Made by a program: the position numbers and the translations under genes. The notes beneath the pieces were generated by a model, which had not been told where the DNA came from, made no database searches, and saw only the letters and a list, made by a program, of their open reading frames with translations. This document shows positions 13,252 to 13,839 of a stretch of DNA of 13,839 nt, piece after piece. Position 1 is the stretch's first letter. Every line of letters begins with the position of its first letter. Source of the stretch: Sphingomonadaceae bacterium (GTDB lineage: Bacteria > Pseudomonadota > Alphaproteobacteria > Sphingomonadales > Sphingomonadaceae). The stretch covers positions 1-13,839 of the forward strand of contig JAFAZM010000188.1 of NCBI GenBank assembly GCA_019239785.1, written 5' to 3'.

Positions 13252-13839
13252 TCACCCGCGCGGCGGCTCGGCCAGCGCCGGATCCCCGGCGAGGAGGTCG
13301 CGCGCCGCGGTCGCGACCGCGCCGCCGAACAAGGCGAGGGCGAGGCCGCCGAGCAGGGCGAAGCCGAGCCAGACCGCGATCCCGACGGCGCTTGGCCCCG
13401 TCACCAGCTCCAGCTCGTGCTGGAAGGCGGCGCGGATCGCGTCGGGCGATTGGGAAGCCTGGGTCAGCTCGGAGACGAGCGGCGCGATGGCGAGCCCGAG
13501 GAGCAGGGACGCAAGCACCGAATAAAGGAGGGCGAGGACGAAATAGGCGCCGAACAGGGTCCAGAAGCGGCCCCGGCTGAGCCGCCAGGCCTCCCCGATG
13601 ATGAAGTCGCGCCGCACGAAGCTGAGCGGAAAGGCGAGCGAGATCCGGACCTCGGCATAGAGGGTGCCGCACATCAGGATCAGGCCGAAGACGACAAGCA
13701 GGGTCGCCAGCGCGGCGGGCGAGCCGGTCGCGACGGCGACGATCGCGACGACGATGCCCATCACCAGCATCGCCACGAACATGCCGATATAGAGGCAGAC
13801 GACGAGGATGAAGCCCAGCCCCATCAACCGGAGCTCGTC
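13252..13839 (-). CDS. Multi-pass membrane protein, partial (5' end beyond window)
   Basis: The frame is open through the window edge, reading DELRL before the first internal Met. The same DELRL tract occurs in the downstream paralogue at residues 104-108, so roughly 100 N-terminal residues are missing here. Visible features are four hydrophobic segments, the block DFIIGEAWRLSRGRFWTLFG matching its neighbour, and GGAVATAARDLL near the end. It is the first visible gene of a tandem pair. The family is probably the same membrane domain as its neighbour; the function is unknown. Confidence 0.82.
   Translation of the reverse strand, partial: DELRLMGLGFILVVCLYIGMFVAMLVMGIVVAIVAVATGSPAALATLLVVFGLILMCGTLYAEVRISLAFPLSFVRRDFIIGEAWRLSRGRFWTLFGAYFVLALLYSVLASLLLGLAIAPLVSELTQASQSPDAIRAAFQHELELVTGPSAVGIAVWLGFALLGGLALALFGGAVATAARDLLAGDPALAEPPRG

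Overview
The window is GC-rich, compactly coded bacterial chromosome. Gene content points to an alphaproteobacterium of the sphingomonad type: a VirB2-like pilin, PilZ, a DOPA 4,5-dioxygenase family protein, DUF418 and DUF4188 proteins, a retropepsin-like aspartic protease, an RTX protein, and many overlapping or closely spaced genes with GGAG/GGGAGG ribosome sites. This assignment comes from gene families and composition only; no rRNA or other taxonomic marker is present.

Layout. Positions 1-100 hold two hairpins, the first being one copy of a dispersed repeat. An isolated VirB2/TrbC-type pilin gene follows (176-559, +). It converges on a leftward group: DUF4188 (572-1057), a YqaA/DedA-like membrane protein (1110-1688) and a PilZ protein (1787-2110). 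The last of these has its 3' end, stop codon included, tandemly repeated. A divergent control region (2111-2285) contains a TTGACA box and a 20-bp near-palindrome. It precedes a rightward, translationally coupled pair: a two-lobed aspartic protease without signal peptide (2286-3131) and an ArsR-like winged-helix regulator (3128-3655). The second copy of the hairpin repeat fills the gap between this pair and a leftward DOPA dioxygenase family gene (3696-4106), and it supplies both stop codons. Further leftward genes are a glutathione S-transferase (4203-4847), an exported TPR protein (4929-6173) and a DUF418 membrane protein (6264-7607).

Divergent from DUF418 is a 722-residue RTX calcium-binding protein (7822-9990), built around a 327-residue-period internal duplication. 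Strong hairpins follow, then an XRE-type regulator (10192-10755). Next come tRNA-Val(UAC) on the minus strand (10890-10965) and a lower-GC patch (about 11160-12192) with a class I SAM methyltransferase that overlaps a possible 29-codon ORF. The right edge holds two adjacent leftward paralogous multi-pass membrane proteins, the upstream one cut by the window end.

How the parts work together. The clearest functional unit is the protease/winged-helix operon with its promoter palindrome, which looks like an autoregulated module with a cytosolic protease. The other genes are mostly single-gene housekeeping or accessory functions. The pilin lies without the rest of a type IV secretion system, and the RTX protein lies without a type I exporter, so both must rely on loci elsewhere or be orphans.
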